NCBI GenBank assembly: GCA_963971225.1
Contig: OZ020267.1
Location: 52,407,590 to 52,471,589, forward strand
Reading direction: 5' to 3'
Length of the DNA stretch: 64,000 bases
Source of the DNA: Melieria omissa
Lineage: Eukaryota; Arthropoda; Insecta; Diptera; Ulidiidae
Notes under the pieces: model-generated
Told to the model about the DNA's origin: nothing
Database searches by the model: none
What the model saw: the letters and a program-made list of their open reading frames with translations, nothing else
Program-made: the position numbers and the translations under genes
Shown: piece after piece, positions 46,901-58,199 of the stretch
Position numbering within the stretch: the first letter of the stretch is position 1
How the letters are laid out: each line of letters starts with the position of its first letter

Positions 46901-48255
46901 AGTGGAGAGAGAGATAGAGAGAGGAGAATATGTATGTAAAAGTTGTTATGCAACAATTAATAAAACCAATCAAAGTTACGCTTCGAAGACACAATTGAAA
47001 TGCTTAGAGCATTAGTGACAATTACTCACGAGACAAGCAGCTTAACTCGGAAAAAAACAAAAATTAAAGTCAGCTTAATTATGGGCTCGTAGTTATTTGC
47101 AATTAGCATTATGTCTATGTTTGTCTATGTGTGTGTCTTGGAAGTGCATCTGTCAAAAAGGCAACTTGCACAAGCAGCTGAGCGCCTCAAGCCTAGAGCG
47201 TTTAAATCATTCAAATGTGCACATGTGGCAGTCACTGCACGCCAAGCTTTTCCAGTCCGCCAACGCTGCAACACTTTCGAAACGCCGCATCTCGCATCTG
47301 TCACGGCGTGCTCGGACTGTTTGTCTTCTCAGCTTTCAGACGTCGTCGTCCACTTCCGCTTGCAGCTGTTGGTCGGACGCAATCAATTTGGACAGCCTGA
47401 TCGTCAGTTGTCGTGTTGTCGTCGTTTCTGTGTATTTGTGAGCACCTCGGGCTGCGCTTTTCTCGCTCGTTTCATGCTGTCGGTGAGTGTTGCACTTTTG
47501 TTGGTTCTGTCGCAATGCTCGCATATGTAGCCATGTCTCTGTGTGTGTATATGTGTGTTTGTGTGTTTTTTGTTTTGTGGATTTGTGTTTGTGTCAGTCT
47601 AAGCGGAAGTGAAATGTTTTTCTCGCTGGCGGCACAAATGTAGCAGCAAATCCAGCACGAAAATGTCGATTGAAAATGTCTCCAAAAACGAAGTGCAGCG
47701 CATGTGGCAGCAAAATAAATTTGAATTTTCTTTTGTTTCGAACAGCGCCCCAAGCCGAGAGCTCATGGTTTATTGTAGTTCGTATGTCATAAGCTAAGTG
47801 CATGTTTTTTTGTTGCCTTGGTGTGATTGTGTTTAGGTTCAACTTCCGGCTTCGTTTCTCGTTGCGGAAGTTCAAATTTTTCAGCAATATTTTCAACAAA
47901 TCTTAATATAGAAAAGTGCATTCCATTAATTCTTAGAATAGTCCGATTTTAATGTACAACTAATCAAAGTGATTCCAAGTTCCCTTTGGTTGTTTTTTAA
48001 AGCATTTAAATGTTGGCATCTTCCAGTATTAAAAAATATAAAAGTTGCCCATTGTAGAATTGAATTGAATTGAAATTTCGCCTTAAAATTTTTAATGTTG
48101 AAATTTTTCTGTCTCCTTTCCACGAGCAAAATCTTTGTTGTAAAGCTCGCAGAATTTTCAACAATTCAATGTCGCACTTTCAATAAATTGCTCGAGAATA
48201 ACAACAGCTGCGCCTTGTATGAAGTGTAACAGAGTTCGGTGGACAGTGACAGTGT
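43920..48255. other. Single-copy-like noncoding DNA
   Basis: No supported gene. A GT-rich run lies near 45199-45232. The parts 44210-44600, 45050-45560 and 47100-47850 have higher GC and overlapping small ORFs on both strands, none with a domain. Confidence 0.45.
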
Positions 48256-48257
48256 GA

Positions 48258-48479
48258 CCATTCAGTAGAGTTGAACTATTTTTCAATGCAATGTTCAACG
48301 TTGAGCGCAGTTGACTCATAAATATTTATTAATAGCTTTCATAAACTAATCTGAAATTTGCTTGACAACCATTCAGTAGAGTTGAACTATTTTTCAATGC
48401 AATGTTCAACGTTGAGCGCAGTTGACTCATAAATATTTATAAAAAGCTTTTATAAATTAATCTGAAATTTGCTTGAGAA
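48258..48479. repeat. Recent tandem duplication of a 111-bp unit
   Basis: The unit starting CCATTCAGTAGAGTTGAACT at 48258 repeats from 48369 with only a few differences, near the end of the unit. Confidence 0.95.
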
Positions 48480-48905
48480 CCAAAAGAGTTTGTGACATCA
48501 AATTTCGTTGGTTGAAAAATTTTAATAAATTGTAATAAATAGTAGTAAATAGTGAAAATAGTTTTTAAACTCAAATATCTCCAAATAGGCGGTCAGGAAT
48601 TTCTAAAGCTTGCACTCTAAAACAATATTAAAATTGATGTAAAAAATTGAAAGCAGTATGTGACATGGATTAAGTGCCATCCTTACCTTTTTTTAAGATT
48701 TTTTTAAGGGGATACCTCTATTAAAACGAGGCATTGTGTAGGTCCAGATTATTTCAAATCTTTAGATACATTTTTACATTTTATTATTTTATTTATTAAT
48801 TTTTTTTAGATTTTTTAGAAATTATTTAGATTTATTAAATTTTTTATTTTTTATATTTATTATTTTAGATTTTTTTATTTTTTTAGATTTTTTTAAATTA
48901 ATTTT
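48480..48905. other. AT-rich noncoding DNA
   Basis: Nothing recognisable. The stretch 48775-48905 is a T-rich low-complexity run of TTTTAGATTTTTT type. Confidence 0.5.
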
Positions 48906-48909
48906 TAGA

Positions 48910-49290
48910 TACATTTACATCCAACATCTTAATGGGCTTTTCCGGTTATCGAATGAATTTGGTGAATGATCGGACCGCATTTGTTTTTTAACATCAAGCG
49001 AGCCTTCGAGATAATCAATAATTCGTACGAAGGTTAAGTGATGCCTTAGGCCAGTTGGCCCAAAAAAATCCCATTGATGAAAGCCACTTAATAGCTCTGA
49101 TGAAGTTATAAATGCGACTTGGAACCTCTGCTGTAGGTCTGCTCGACAACTGACAAAGTGCAAACGATCCACATTCGCAGGCGAGATGCTCAACGATTTT
49201 CTCGCAGTCTTCATTCCTGCAACTTCCAACACTTTCGCTGTTCAAAACTTCCTCATCATATTTCCTGCTGACATTTTTACGACGCACGTT
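48910..49290 (-). mobile_element. Probable decayed LINE C-terminus, reverse strand
   Basis: A minus-strand frame contains SCRNEDCEKIVEHLACEC, followed by a stretch ending NFIRAIKWL. This resembles the C-terminal cysteine-histidine knuckle and tail of Jockey- or R1-type LINE ORF2 proteins, though the first cysteine pair has altered spacing. No poly(A) or tandem tail was seen. It is a relic at best. Confidence 0.45.
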
Positions 49291-49299
49291 TTATTTGCA

Positions 49300-51465
49300 A
49301 CACATGGTCAGCCTGATATGGCTGAATGCTTCAGCATTTCGACCAGTTGCTCTGTTGCTCCTCGCAAAGTTGCAGTTGTCATCATCCATTTTCGTCTTTC
49401 TGGGGTTTTTTTTTGTAAAGAATTGAAATTCTTTTGTTGGTTATTTGCAAAGTGTTGTTGATTTTGTTGGCGTTATCAATATTGTTGTTGTTGTTCGCCT
49501 CCAGATAATACACACTTTTGTGCCAGAGTCACAGTAGCGAAATATTTTTATGTGATTGCAGTACAAAATCAAAAGCATTGCCCAAGTCCTGCGCTGCGCT
49601 TCGACTCCTTACGCCGCTTTCACTCTGCCACAGCGTCAAGGCGCCATTGAAGTGTTTTTCCTTTTGCTAGTTTATTGCTCGTTTCATTTTCAATGCTTTA
49701 CGTTGCGTTTATGCGCTGGAATTTCGCTGCATTGGCTTTGCCGCAAAGTGCGTGAAATTGAACTGAATCCGCTTAGTTTCTTTGTACTTTCTGCACAAGA
49801 AAACGATTTAATAATTTCATGTAATATTTATAATTTAATGTTAAAGTCCCCTTTTGTGAATTGCATACTTGTGCACATTTAAGATGCCATTTTATTGCCT
49901 CGAAATAAAATCGCTCGCTGTTGCATTGGCGTCCAACGCCACAGTCACTGGCTGACGCAATTTTGCCTCGATGCGAAATTGCCGCCGCCACTGTGCGCTC
50001 TGTTGCCGTCGGTCAACCTTGGCATTATGATTTATGGCCTTTGTAAAGTTGGCTCAAACCGCACCACATCCCACCACACCGCTTTGCATCGTCGACTCGG
50101 CGCTGATGAAGTTTGCGCTGATTTAATTTTTGTGCCCATTTTGCAGTTTTTTCATGTTTCTTCTTGTTTCAGCGCCATGAAGTAGGCAACGCAGAATGCA
50201 GAGCGCAAGCGAACGCGCGCGCAGCATTGTTGGCGAGAAAGGAAAAAGAAATTACGTTGAGGTATTCGAGCGAAAAATTACTCCATTTTCTACTCGGTCT
50301 CATACAAGATTCATGCCCACTGCCGATTACGCGCGCTGCAGTTGGCACAAGGGCGGCGCATTGCTTGTTGTTGTTATTGATTGCAGCACCTTGGCTTTCA
50401 GAGAAATTGCAAATATGGCCATTTGTCTGTCGCGCGCAATGCAAATTGCAGCGCACCTGAGTCAGAGTCAGCAGCCAGCAACCGTTTGGGCCGCCTTCTT
50501 TCTTTTGTCTAGTTGTCGTCTTTTGTGGCTTTGGCCGTTGGCGCGTTAGATAATGAATAGGTGAACATTTGTTGGAGCACTAAAATGCGCCAAGCAACGG
50601 ATGTTTACTCTGGTTTATGGGCGTTAAATGAACTGCCACACCCTGTCGTAACGACTTTGCATTGCTTCGACTGCGCAACGTTATTGGCACTTTTATGATG
50701 TTAAGTTTTATTATGGTGCTTCCCCCTTTTGTGTGTCGTTTCGTATCCTCAATTTATTGCACTTTGCCGCATTTGTTTGCGCGGCAGTATTTTGTAGTTG
50801 TTGCTGGTGCTGGCATGTCGCGCATATCGGTTGATATATTCCTTAATTAACGACAGCAGTAAATTAATTACTCGATAATTAATATGGCTGTGCGTAACGA
50901 AATAAATTAAAAAGCGAAGCGACAGCACTGCCAGCGGCGCATACAAAGGCTTCGTTTAAGAACGTTTTACAAGATTTGCTGACGCAAAATTTCGTTACTT
51001 AAGTTTCCGATAATTAATGATGGCCATTACTTGTCTTAACGGTTACAGCTTCATTGTGATGAGTTGTTGGTGAAATTTAATTCAAGTCTTTGTCTTCAAT
51101 GTCTTTAAGTTGAGAGTTGAGAAGCGATTTTTGTTATTGTTTTAATCAGTGTCTCAAAAGGTTTGCAGTAGTTGCTGACCTCTTTCAATATCGCTAATAC
51201 AATGGATTTGAAAAAATTTAAAGAAATGAGGTCCATTTGTGAACACTTTCAAAAAAGCTCATCAATTTTATTTGAATAATGTTTGAATTTGAAAAATGTT
51301 ATATTAAAATGTAACATTATATGTTACAAAACCGGTATTAGAATTCAATTGATTTATAGATCAGAGATCGCAGGCGGCATGTCTTAACTGAAGTGAACTG
51401 CGAGGTCTTACTGTACACTTATTGCATAGGGACTCCTGAACAAGAAGTGTGATGTGAATAAACTA
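49300..51465. other. Single-copy-like noncoding DNA
   Basis: Higher-GC DNA from about 49550 to 50900 with overlapping short ORFs on both strands but no domain. No repeats shared with the rest of the window were seen. Confidence 0.45.
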
Positions 51466-51468
51466 CTA

Positions 51469-52155
51469 CACTGCACAACAAAATAAATTTTTTTTTAAAT
51501 AACAAGGTTCTGATAACGGATTCTGGTAGAGGGGACCATAAGAAATTAACTTCAATGCCATTACTTTTGGAAGTGCACTACGACCTAAAAGATATATTTG
51601 CTTTCAACATTTTTCCCATACACACTAACCCTCAAAATTCAAGTTTTGTAGGAGATTTAAGTACCAATTTTGAATAAGTACGAAATAAACACTTAAACAC
51701 ATTTGCAGTTTTGGCTTAATTCTGGCGTTCAAATTAATTTCTGAGCTTTGATGTATTCAGAGACCTATAGTAGAATTTAATGGCGAATATTTCTGTGGTA
51801 CATTTTATCCTTAAAAAGTCCTGTTTTACAGGACATTTTTGGCATTTTAGAAAACAAGGCTCAAATTGACCCATACAAATAGTAGCTACAGGGTTAAAAT
51901 GCTCCACAAAAATATTCTTCATAGTATTTTACATCAAATTGCTGAACACATCATATACCTAAAACGTGAGGATACATGGTTTTCGTATGCCAATTCACCA
52001 TAAGAATGTGCAAAAGGGGGACAACTTTGACCTTCCCTAAAAAAAAAATTCAGATGTAGACTTTCAAAACGTCGATACACATATATTTTTGTTTGGTCCC
52101 CTCTACCAGAATCCGTTGTCAGAATCTTGTTATTTTTGTTTTGTGTTGTGCAGTG
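51469..52155. mobile_element. 687-bp nonautonomous DNA transposon with long terminal inverted repeats
   Basis: The left end (51469-51537) starts CACTGCACAACAAAATAAAT and includes CTGATAACGGATTCTGGTAG. The right end (52095-52155) is its inverse, finishing GTTGTGCAGTG. The inverted repeats run about 60-69 bp with small gaps. The left flank is TA and the right flank TTA; the second copy at 26232-26832 is followed by TA. A TA target fits Tc1/mariner, but this is inference. No transposase is encoded. The interior is nearly identical between copies, suggesting relatively recent spread. Confidence 0.88.
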
Positions 52156-52418
52156 TTAGTAATGTCAGGGAGGGAGTTGCATAATTTTCTTAAGAAGCCG
52201 ACCTAGTGTTCGCTATTGATCTCTGCTTACCGAGCAAAGATTCTAATGTCGAATAAGGTCAGATGTCGAATAAAATCATTCTTATAGCACTGAGTAGTTA
52301 AGCGGTGATTAGACAGTCGGCAGTCGGAAAATAATCTCTAAACTGACTCTTAAATGTGTCCAAATATCAAACAGATGCGCTCATATTTAAGGCAGATTTT
52401 GATTATAGAAAAACACAA
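52156..52418. other. Short noncoding stretch between two elements
   Basis: Nothing recognisable. Confidence 0.5.
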
Positions 52419-52833
52419 TGTTACGAACATTAGTTCTGCTGCCTCAACGCACGCGTGTTCGTTTCACTTGATTGTGCTCAAAAATAAAACACACTAAAAT
52501 TCTCTAACGTTGTTCAAAACGAGAAGTCACTTTATTTGCAATATTTCACTACTGTTTCACTAGTCACTTTATACTCCGTGTTGCACCTTTGCTTGTCAGA
52601 ACCCAAATACTTCACTCAGCGTTGTGCCTGGTTGCCTTTCATACCTACTTGTTTGCTTGTAGCGCAGCTTGTTCTCAAAAAGCGCCTGGAGTTATTCTCA
52701 AACATTCCAGTATCGCTGCGAGTCGTTTCTGCAGTTATTTCATTGAAATTCCCATGCCCCTCAAAGTATGCCATGCTCGGAGCGCTACTCGTTCTGAAAT
52801 ATCCCAGTATTTACGGCGAGCATTATCGTCACA
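52419..52833 (-). mobile_element. LTR of the gypsy-like family, diverged copy 3
   Basis: Plus-strand edges are TGTTACGAAC and CGTCACA. On minus it has the same plan as the other two LTRs: TGTGACG start, AATAAA (plus TTTATT at 52531-52536) and terminal CGTAACA. The middle is more diverged and the TATA box is TATGAAAGG. The 4-bp flanks differ (ACAA and ATAT), so the target duplication is lost or the copy is not a simple solo LTR. Confidence 0.75.
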
Positions 52834-53112
52834 ATATGTAACTCTATGCATATCGACCAATTCAAGTCTACTGTAGCGTCTGCTAGACAAAATTTCATGA
52901 CTTAGCCTTTTCCTTGCAAAAAATCGAGTATTCCATTTGGCTCTACAGTTAGTTTTTGCTAAAGGATTTGGTATGAGATCAATTTGAGTTTTTTGATGTT
53001 CCACGTTCAACGGACCTTGGCCATTGTCCCAAGACGTGGGTAAGAGGGTGACTCTTTGTGGGTAAGAGAACATGTTGGTACAAAGCCAAATAAGTTAGTA
53101 AAAGGTCTAATT
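52834..53112. other. Noncoding stretch between LTR and LINE tail
   Basis: A minus-strand ORF runs through this stretch into the LTR but has no recognised domain. No primer binding site or gag-like sequence was seen. Confidence 0.35.
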
Positions 53113-53375
53113 AAAAATGGAAATGGATAGGCCATACACTAAGAAAACCACCCGACAGCATCACGAGAATGGCACTGGACTGGAACCCGCAAGCGAGTAG
53201 AAGTCGAGGTCGACCAAAAAACACCTGGAGAAGGTCGACCCTACGCGAATTAGCCGCTGTCAACACCACATGGGACGGCGCGAAAACAACAACCCAGAAT
53301 CGTGTAAGATGGAAGAGTCTTGTGGAGACCCTATGTTCCAGAGAGGAGTGAACCAGGAAAAAAAGTATAGTTCGA
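53113..53375 (+). mobile_element. 5'-truncated RTE-like LINE tail (copy 1)
   Basis: The frame from about 53115 reads KWKWIGHTLRKPPDSITR, then RSRGRPKNTWRR, then NRVRWKSLVETLCS, and stops at 53349-53351. This C-terminal signature (WIGH-LRK ... GRPK-TWRR ... R-W) is common in RTE-type LINEs. A stop lies just upstream, so only the extreme 3' end was copied. A short A-rich tail follows. It is about 90% similar to the minus-strand copy at 57070-57460. Confidence 0.8.
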
Positions 53376-54438
53376 AATGGGACCTTTTGTAGACCTTTTT
53401 TAGGATTCAGTGATTCAATGATTGAGGCACAGATCGACAGCTGGAGTTAGATGTCAAACTGTATACAGTCTAAAGTAGCTTTAGAGCTGCTCTTGAGAAT
53501 ATTTTTTAATCTACATAAAACAGGAAACTGTTAGATATCTAACTGTTTTGATAAAGATCGCAGTAACTTTAAGAGACATTTGACACTGTAAAAACGTGTT
53601 GAGGTTTACTGAACGATACGAGATATGCGAGAGCTCAGGTTTGTTGAGTAGAACATTAAGTATTCCAGATCCACTGTTCATAAATGAGTACGAGTTATAA
53701 ACCAAGGGCCACAGCACTCTGGCGTGACTTAGTTATCAAAAAAGAAGCCAATGATAAAGGAAACCTCGAGAACTTTCTGAAGGGTTTCGAATTTCAGAAC
53801 TGTACTCGACTTCAGCAAAGCTTCAAACTAAGGTTGATTGTAGTCAGTAAGAATATTGCATAGTGCTGAAAATAGGCTTAGCTCAGTTTCCATGAAGTTA
53901 TCCATCTCCTACGTTAACAAACATTCGTCTTATTGCGTTACGTAATCAATATCCTTTGTACATACCTAACGCATTCGACTGCTTAGCAATTTTGGAAAAC
54001 TAATTCCCATTAATTGAATCAGTTCTAAAGAAAATATATGATGATGATGACACTTTTTAGGGCCTCTCACTATTTTAGGAGTCGAGCCAATAACTTTACG
54101 AATTATTTATTTTATTATTTTATTATTTTATCTCGAAGAAGAAATCTTATTATTTGAGAACCCTGAAAAAATCACTGAATCAGCACCTTTCCACTTGTAT
54201 TTTTTAAGGTTGATTGTATCGTTTGATTGATTGTACGTAAAGTAAGAAGTGCTTTATGAGGTAATTTTTCTTGCTTTCGTCAATCATGATTCAAGCCAAG
54301 TGAATCTTTCATAAGTTTTGACTGTAAAACACAGACAGGGATGAATGTGTGATGCCTGGATCTCCAATAACGTGAAATGTAAACCTCAAGGATTTCGCTT
54401 CTACCAGCGAGATCAAAATCTCCCGAGGTTACTAATAA
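53376..54438. other. Noncoding DNA
   Basis: No gene or repeat family recognised. A short TATTTTATTATTTTATTATT run lies near 54107-54130. Confidence 0.45.
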
Positions 54439-54610
54439 ATTTTCTCCAGTGGCGTATCTAGGGAGGGGTTTTTGGGGGTTGAAACCCCCCAAAATATTTG
54501 GATCGACTATAAAACTACATAATAATTAAGAGGCATTTTATAAATATTAAAGAATTACTTTTCAAAACCCGCCCCCGAAATACTTTTCTGAATCCGCGCC
54601 TGGTTTTCTC
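54439..54610. repeat. 8-bp target duplication (7/8 match) around a hAT MITE
   Basis: ATTTTCTC at 54439-54446 and GTTTTCTC at 54603-54610 flank the element. Confidence 0.8.
54447..54602. mobile_element. 156-bp hAT-type MITE (copy 1)
   Basis: It begins CAGTGGCGTATCTAGGGAGG and its other end, on minus, begins CAGGCGCGGATTCAGAAAAG, with an 8-bp target duplication that matches at seven positions. The interior 'GGATCGACTATAAAACTACA' and 'AGAATTACTTTTCAAAACCC' is shared with the copy at 57841-57995. No coding capacity. Confidence 0.85.
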
Positions 54611-57065
54611 CCTTCAAGCTAATCCAACTCCAGTAACGAATTCAACAGAATACAACTTATTTGAAGCGTTGTGTTCATGAAAGCTGTGCAGTGTATTACT
54701 CTCTATGAGACTAGAGATATAATAGATTATATGTATTTTGTGGGAATTGTAAAAGGGGTGTGGCACATCCCTTCAAAGCCAAGGTTTTGATATTGAATGC
54801 CTTTGCAATTATAAGCTCCAGAGCATTGAAGTAAGGAGTCAGTCAGTCGGGTCGTTCTAATGGCAAAATTTTACAAATAAGTAGTACAAGAAGGCGTGGC
54901 ACTTCTGAGCTCGTAAGGAAAAGTTATAGTCTTTGCGTATTTGCAGTCCTTCGACAAAAACCAATGTCCACTTTTCCGAGTTCATTGAGTCGCAGTTCAA
55001 TTTAAAGTTTTCCATTTCCTATTGTGCTGCTTTACAACATTTGATTGGCGCTCATTGTGTCAAATAAATATCACTTCACATTTCCATAACTTACAGCCGC
55101 AAACTCTGTAAACAATGTTCAAGTCCAGGAGTTGATTTCTTCAGCTGGAGCCCATTCACACACGACTGCCGTCGTTGCCACATTGCGCGCAGCTTTGTTG
55201 TCTTTTACAAAATTGCCATTTATTACACAATTGTGTTGTGCATCTGTTGTTGTTGTTGTTGCTGAGTTTAGGTGGGTAACTTTACACTCTCCGCGGACAG
55301 TCGTCGCAGCTGGTTGCGCTGGCAATGAGACAGCAAGTGCCAGTTTCTTCGTGTAAAGTGTCCTTCGTGGCAGCTCCTTGTTAACTGGCATTGCTTTGTC
55401 AGCTTCCATGCTGCTTCTTCTTGTTGTTTAGCTTCTTGTTGTTATAGCGCGTAATGTTGTTGTTGCAGCGCTGTCATTCTTATGACAGCAACACTGCAAC
55501 ACTGAAGCATTGAAATATTTACTGAGTGGCAAAGTTTTGTGGCCAAGACGGCAGCGACGACGACAGCGACGTACGAGACGGAAAGCTGAAATTGTTTAAA
55601 TGAGAAATTACAGTGTTGATTTTCATTTCCATCTCCGTTTTCATTACAATTTCCATTTTCGTTTTAATGCGAATTTCAATGAACCTCTTCCCACTCGTCC
55701 TGCTTGCTTTCATTTCCTCTGCAACCCATTTGTTGTCTTTCACAGTTAATGCAATAATTTAATAATCTTCTTCTTCTTCTTTTTCTTATCGTTGCAGGTA
55801 TGTTCACTAGTTGGTCGTTCATCAGTGAGAATCGCCGTCACTCTTGGCTCGCTTCGTAAGCCAATTGCGGTGCGAATATTTCTTCGAGATATGTTAATGT
55901 GGCGTCCGAAGGCACTTTGATTGCGTCCACCTCACGGACGCACGCACGCGCGCAGTGGCCACAAATTCAGTCGATTTTAATTGCCCACGTTGCACAGTGG
56001 AGCTGGTGTGCAGTGCGCGTGGCAGTCATTAATTTCAGCAAATCCAAACGGCAGACGCTGTGGCACGCGTCTGCCGAGCACATTTGCAATGTAACAAAGC
56101 AACAAGAACGTCGAAAGCAGCAGCGCCGCAGACGGACAGCAAATGTATTCGCTGTGGGAGTGGGCGATGTGTCTTCACTTGCAGCAGCAGACACAGCAGC
56201 ACCCGACGGAACGACATCAACGTCAGCAGTAAAGGCAGCAACAATAAATTTCCACTTGCAATTCAGCGATACGAATGACAGCACTTAAGAGCGACAGAAG
56301 CGGCAAACAGACTTTTGCTGACAAAAGCGAATTCTCTGATTTGCACAGTGCGGTGAAAATGTTGTGCAATGTGATGCGGGAAAGACAGCAAAGTTGAGCG
56401 GACGGAACGGAAAATAACAAACAGACAGCATTGAGCGATTTGTTCATAGCGTACGAAGACATGCAGATTGATGAGAAAGCGTATTGCTACGTCCATTGTA
56501 GACTCGAAACGTTTCAAGAGGATGCATTCGGGAATGGTTGTGGGAATGGGTAGGCCAGAATTTTGTTGTCGAACAGATTAACTGCAGAAAACTATGACAG
56601 ACAGAACAGATGTTAGGCCAATTGCGTAAATCTAACGTAAAAAATCCAAAGGATCTTTTTATTCTCACTGTGTAGCTAACTAAACTGGAACCATGCAAAA
56701 AGCTACATTCCGAAAAATTTAAAACGGGATCGCTTTGAAGTTACCATAAAAAGCATTGCTAAATCTATAGTCTTCACATATATGTTTTTCTATAACGATC
56801 CAACCTTCTTTTGTACCCAGCATCTCTGTGTTCGGTTAAAAAGAAGAACATTTGATTCAAAAAAGATTTAACTTTTAGGAAAAATGAGAAGGAATTCCAT
56901 GCTTTAGGATGTCATCTGGTATCCCTACATTCCGAGTATTACAAAAGATGATGTTGAAAAGGGATTCAGGAAAGAGACGCAAAGACAGAAATAGAGTTAG
57001 CAAATAAAAACAACGAGTGGACTGAGGACTTCCGAATCTCTACTGCAGATATCGTTGGTGGTATT
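54611..57065. other. Single-copy-like noncoding DNA
   Basis: The part 55100-56460 has higher GC with overlapping ORFs on both strands. The longest reads 55899-56288 on plus (129 codons) and is composed mostly of low-complexity and polar residues with no domain. I do not accept it as a gene. Confidence 0.4.
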
Positions 57066-57069
57066 TTTT

Positions 57070-57465
57070 GTTTTATTCCTTGTTCACTCCTCACCGGAGC
57101 ATAGGGCCTCAACAAGACTCTTCCATCGTACACGATTCTGGGTTGTTGTTTTTGCACCGTCCCAAGTGGTATTGACAGCGGCTAGTTCGCGTAGGGTCGA
57201 CCTTCTCCAGGTGTTTTTTGGTCGACCGCGACTTCTACGCCCTTGCGTGTTCCAGTCCAGTGCCATTCTCGTGATGCTGTCGGGAGGTTTTCTTAGTGTA
57301 GGACCTATCCATTTCCATTTTCTGCGCTTTATTTGCCTCAGAATGGGTTCCTCTCGTTGGTGGTTGAACATCTCTGATATCCATAGCCAAGGCTTCCTTA
57401 CAATGCATTCTCTTCTATGCCCTGGTGTCCCCGAATCTCAAATAATTTCATGTAATAGGCTTCAG
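57070..57465 (-). mobile_element. RTE-like LINE tail (copy 2), reverse strand
   Basis: On minus, the frame from about 57460 reads KPWLWISEMFNHQREEPI, then RRKWKWIGPTLRK, then RSRGRPKNTWRRSTL and NRVRWKSLVEALCSGEE, stopping near 57081. It extends about 90 bp further 5' than the copy at 53113. The histidine of WIGH is changed to proline here. A short AATAAAAC-type tail follows. It is a 3' fragment. Confidence 0.8.
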
Positions 57466-57469
57466 CAGC

Positions 57470-57832
57470 TCCCGCCTGCTTTCGATTTCACTTTAAATGA
57501 TGTTAATGATTTGAGATGACGTGGTGGTTCGCAAAGTTTGTAACATGTGTGATGACCAAAATGGCTGATTCTAACGAGTTCTCTCCATAAGTCGGAGATA
57601 TCTGCCTGCGACAGTCTGCACTGATCGAAACATGACTTGAACGAAAACTTGTTTTAGCATAATTTTGCTTGCAGTAGATGTCAGTAAAGATAGCGATCAT
57701 GTGATTATAAAATGATCTTCACTAAAGTGATTCACATAAAGAATTAAACATTTTAAATTTGCGAGAAAAACTTCAATTTCTTTCCGATTGTTTTGTTTTA
57801 GAATATGAATATGAATAAAATAGATTTTTATC
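57470..57832. other. Noncoding DNA
   Basis: Nothing recognisable. Confidence 0.45.
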
Positions 57833-58003
57833 AATACTATCAGTGGCGGTTTCAGGGAGGGTTTGGGGGGTTAAAACCTCCCCCGCCCCGAAATATTACG
57901 ATCGACTTAAAAACTACATATTAATTTAAATGCATTTTATGAATTTTAAAAAATTACTTTTTGAACCCCCAAATATTTTCCTGAATCCACCTCTGAATAC
58001 TAT
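57833..58003. repeat. Perfect 8-bp target duplication around a hAT MITE
   Basis: AATACTAT at 57833-57840 and at 57996-58003. Confidence 0.92.
57841..57995. mobile_element. 155-bp hAT-type MITE (copy 2)
   Basis: It begins CAGTGGCGGTTTCAGGGAGG and its opposite end on minus begins CAGAGGTGGATTCAGGAAAA, with a perfect 8-bp duplication outside. It shares the interior with 54447-54602, including CGACTTAAAAACTACATA and AAAATTACTTTTTGAA. The family's termini are CAG(T)GGCGG-TTCAGG. Confidence 0.92.
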
Positions 58004-58030
58004 CGATTAATATTTAATCGATCAACATAA

Positions 58031-58072
58031 TTTTTATATCGATTCGATTGCTTAGTTGAATCGATATAAAAA
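58031..58072. repeat. Perfect hairpin, 15-bp arms, 12-nt loop
   Basis: TTTTTATATCGATTC at 58031-58045 is the exact reverse complement of 58058-58072. Further ATCGAT motifs surround it from 58007 to 58096. Confidence 0.9.
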
Positions 58073-58199
58073 AATTGTAGATCGATTCGTTTGATGATTA
58101 TGTGGACATACACAACAAATCTCGAGCAGTCCCCGATCGAATGTATTTTTGTACTCGTTGATCAAGTCGATCTAAAAGTTATGTTGATCGTTCCGGTTG

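Noticed and set aside
47097..47899. Cluster of ORFs of 60-140 codons in several frames
   Set aside because: Many frames on both strands are open because of base composition; none shows a domain or a consistent exon structure.
52419..53073. Internal gag-like region of the LTR element right of copy 3
   Set aside because: The minus-strand ORF there has no zinc knuckle or other retroviral motif, and no second LTR follows.
55899..56288. 129-codon plus-strand ORF
   Set aside because: Composition is low-complexity and polar, ORFs overlap on the opposite strand over the same bases, and no domain or start context is present.
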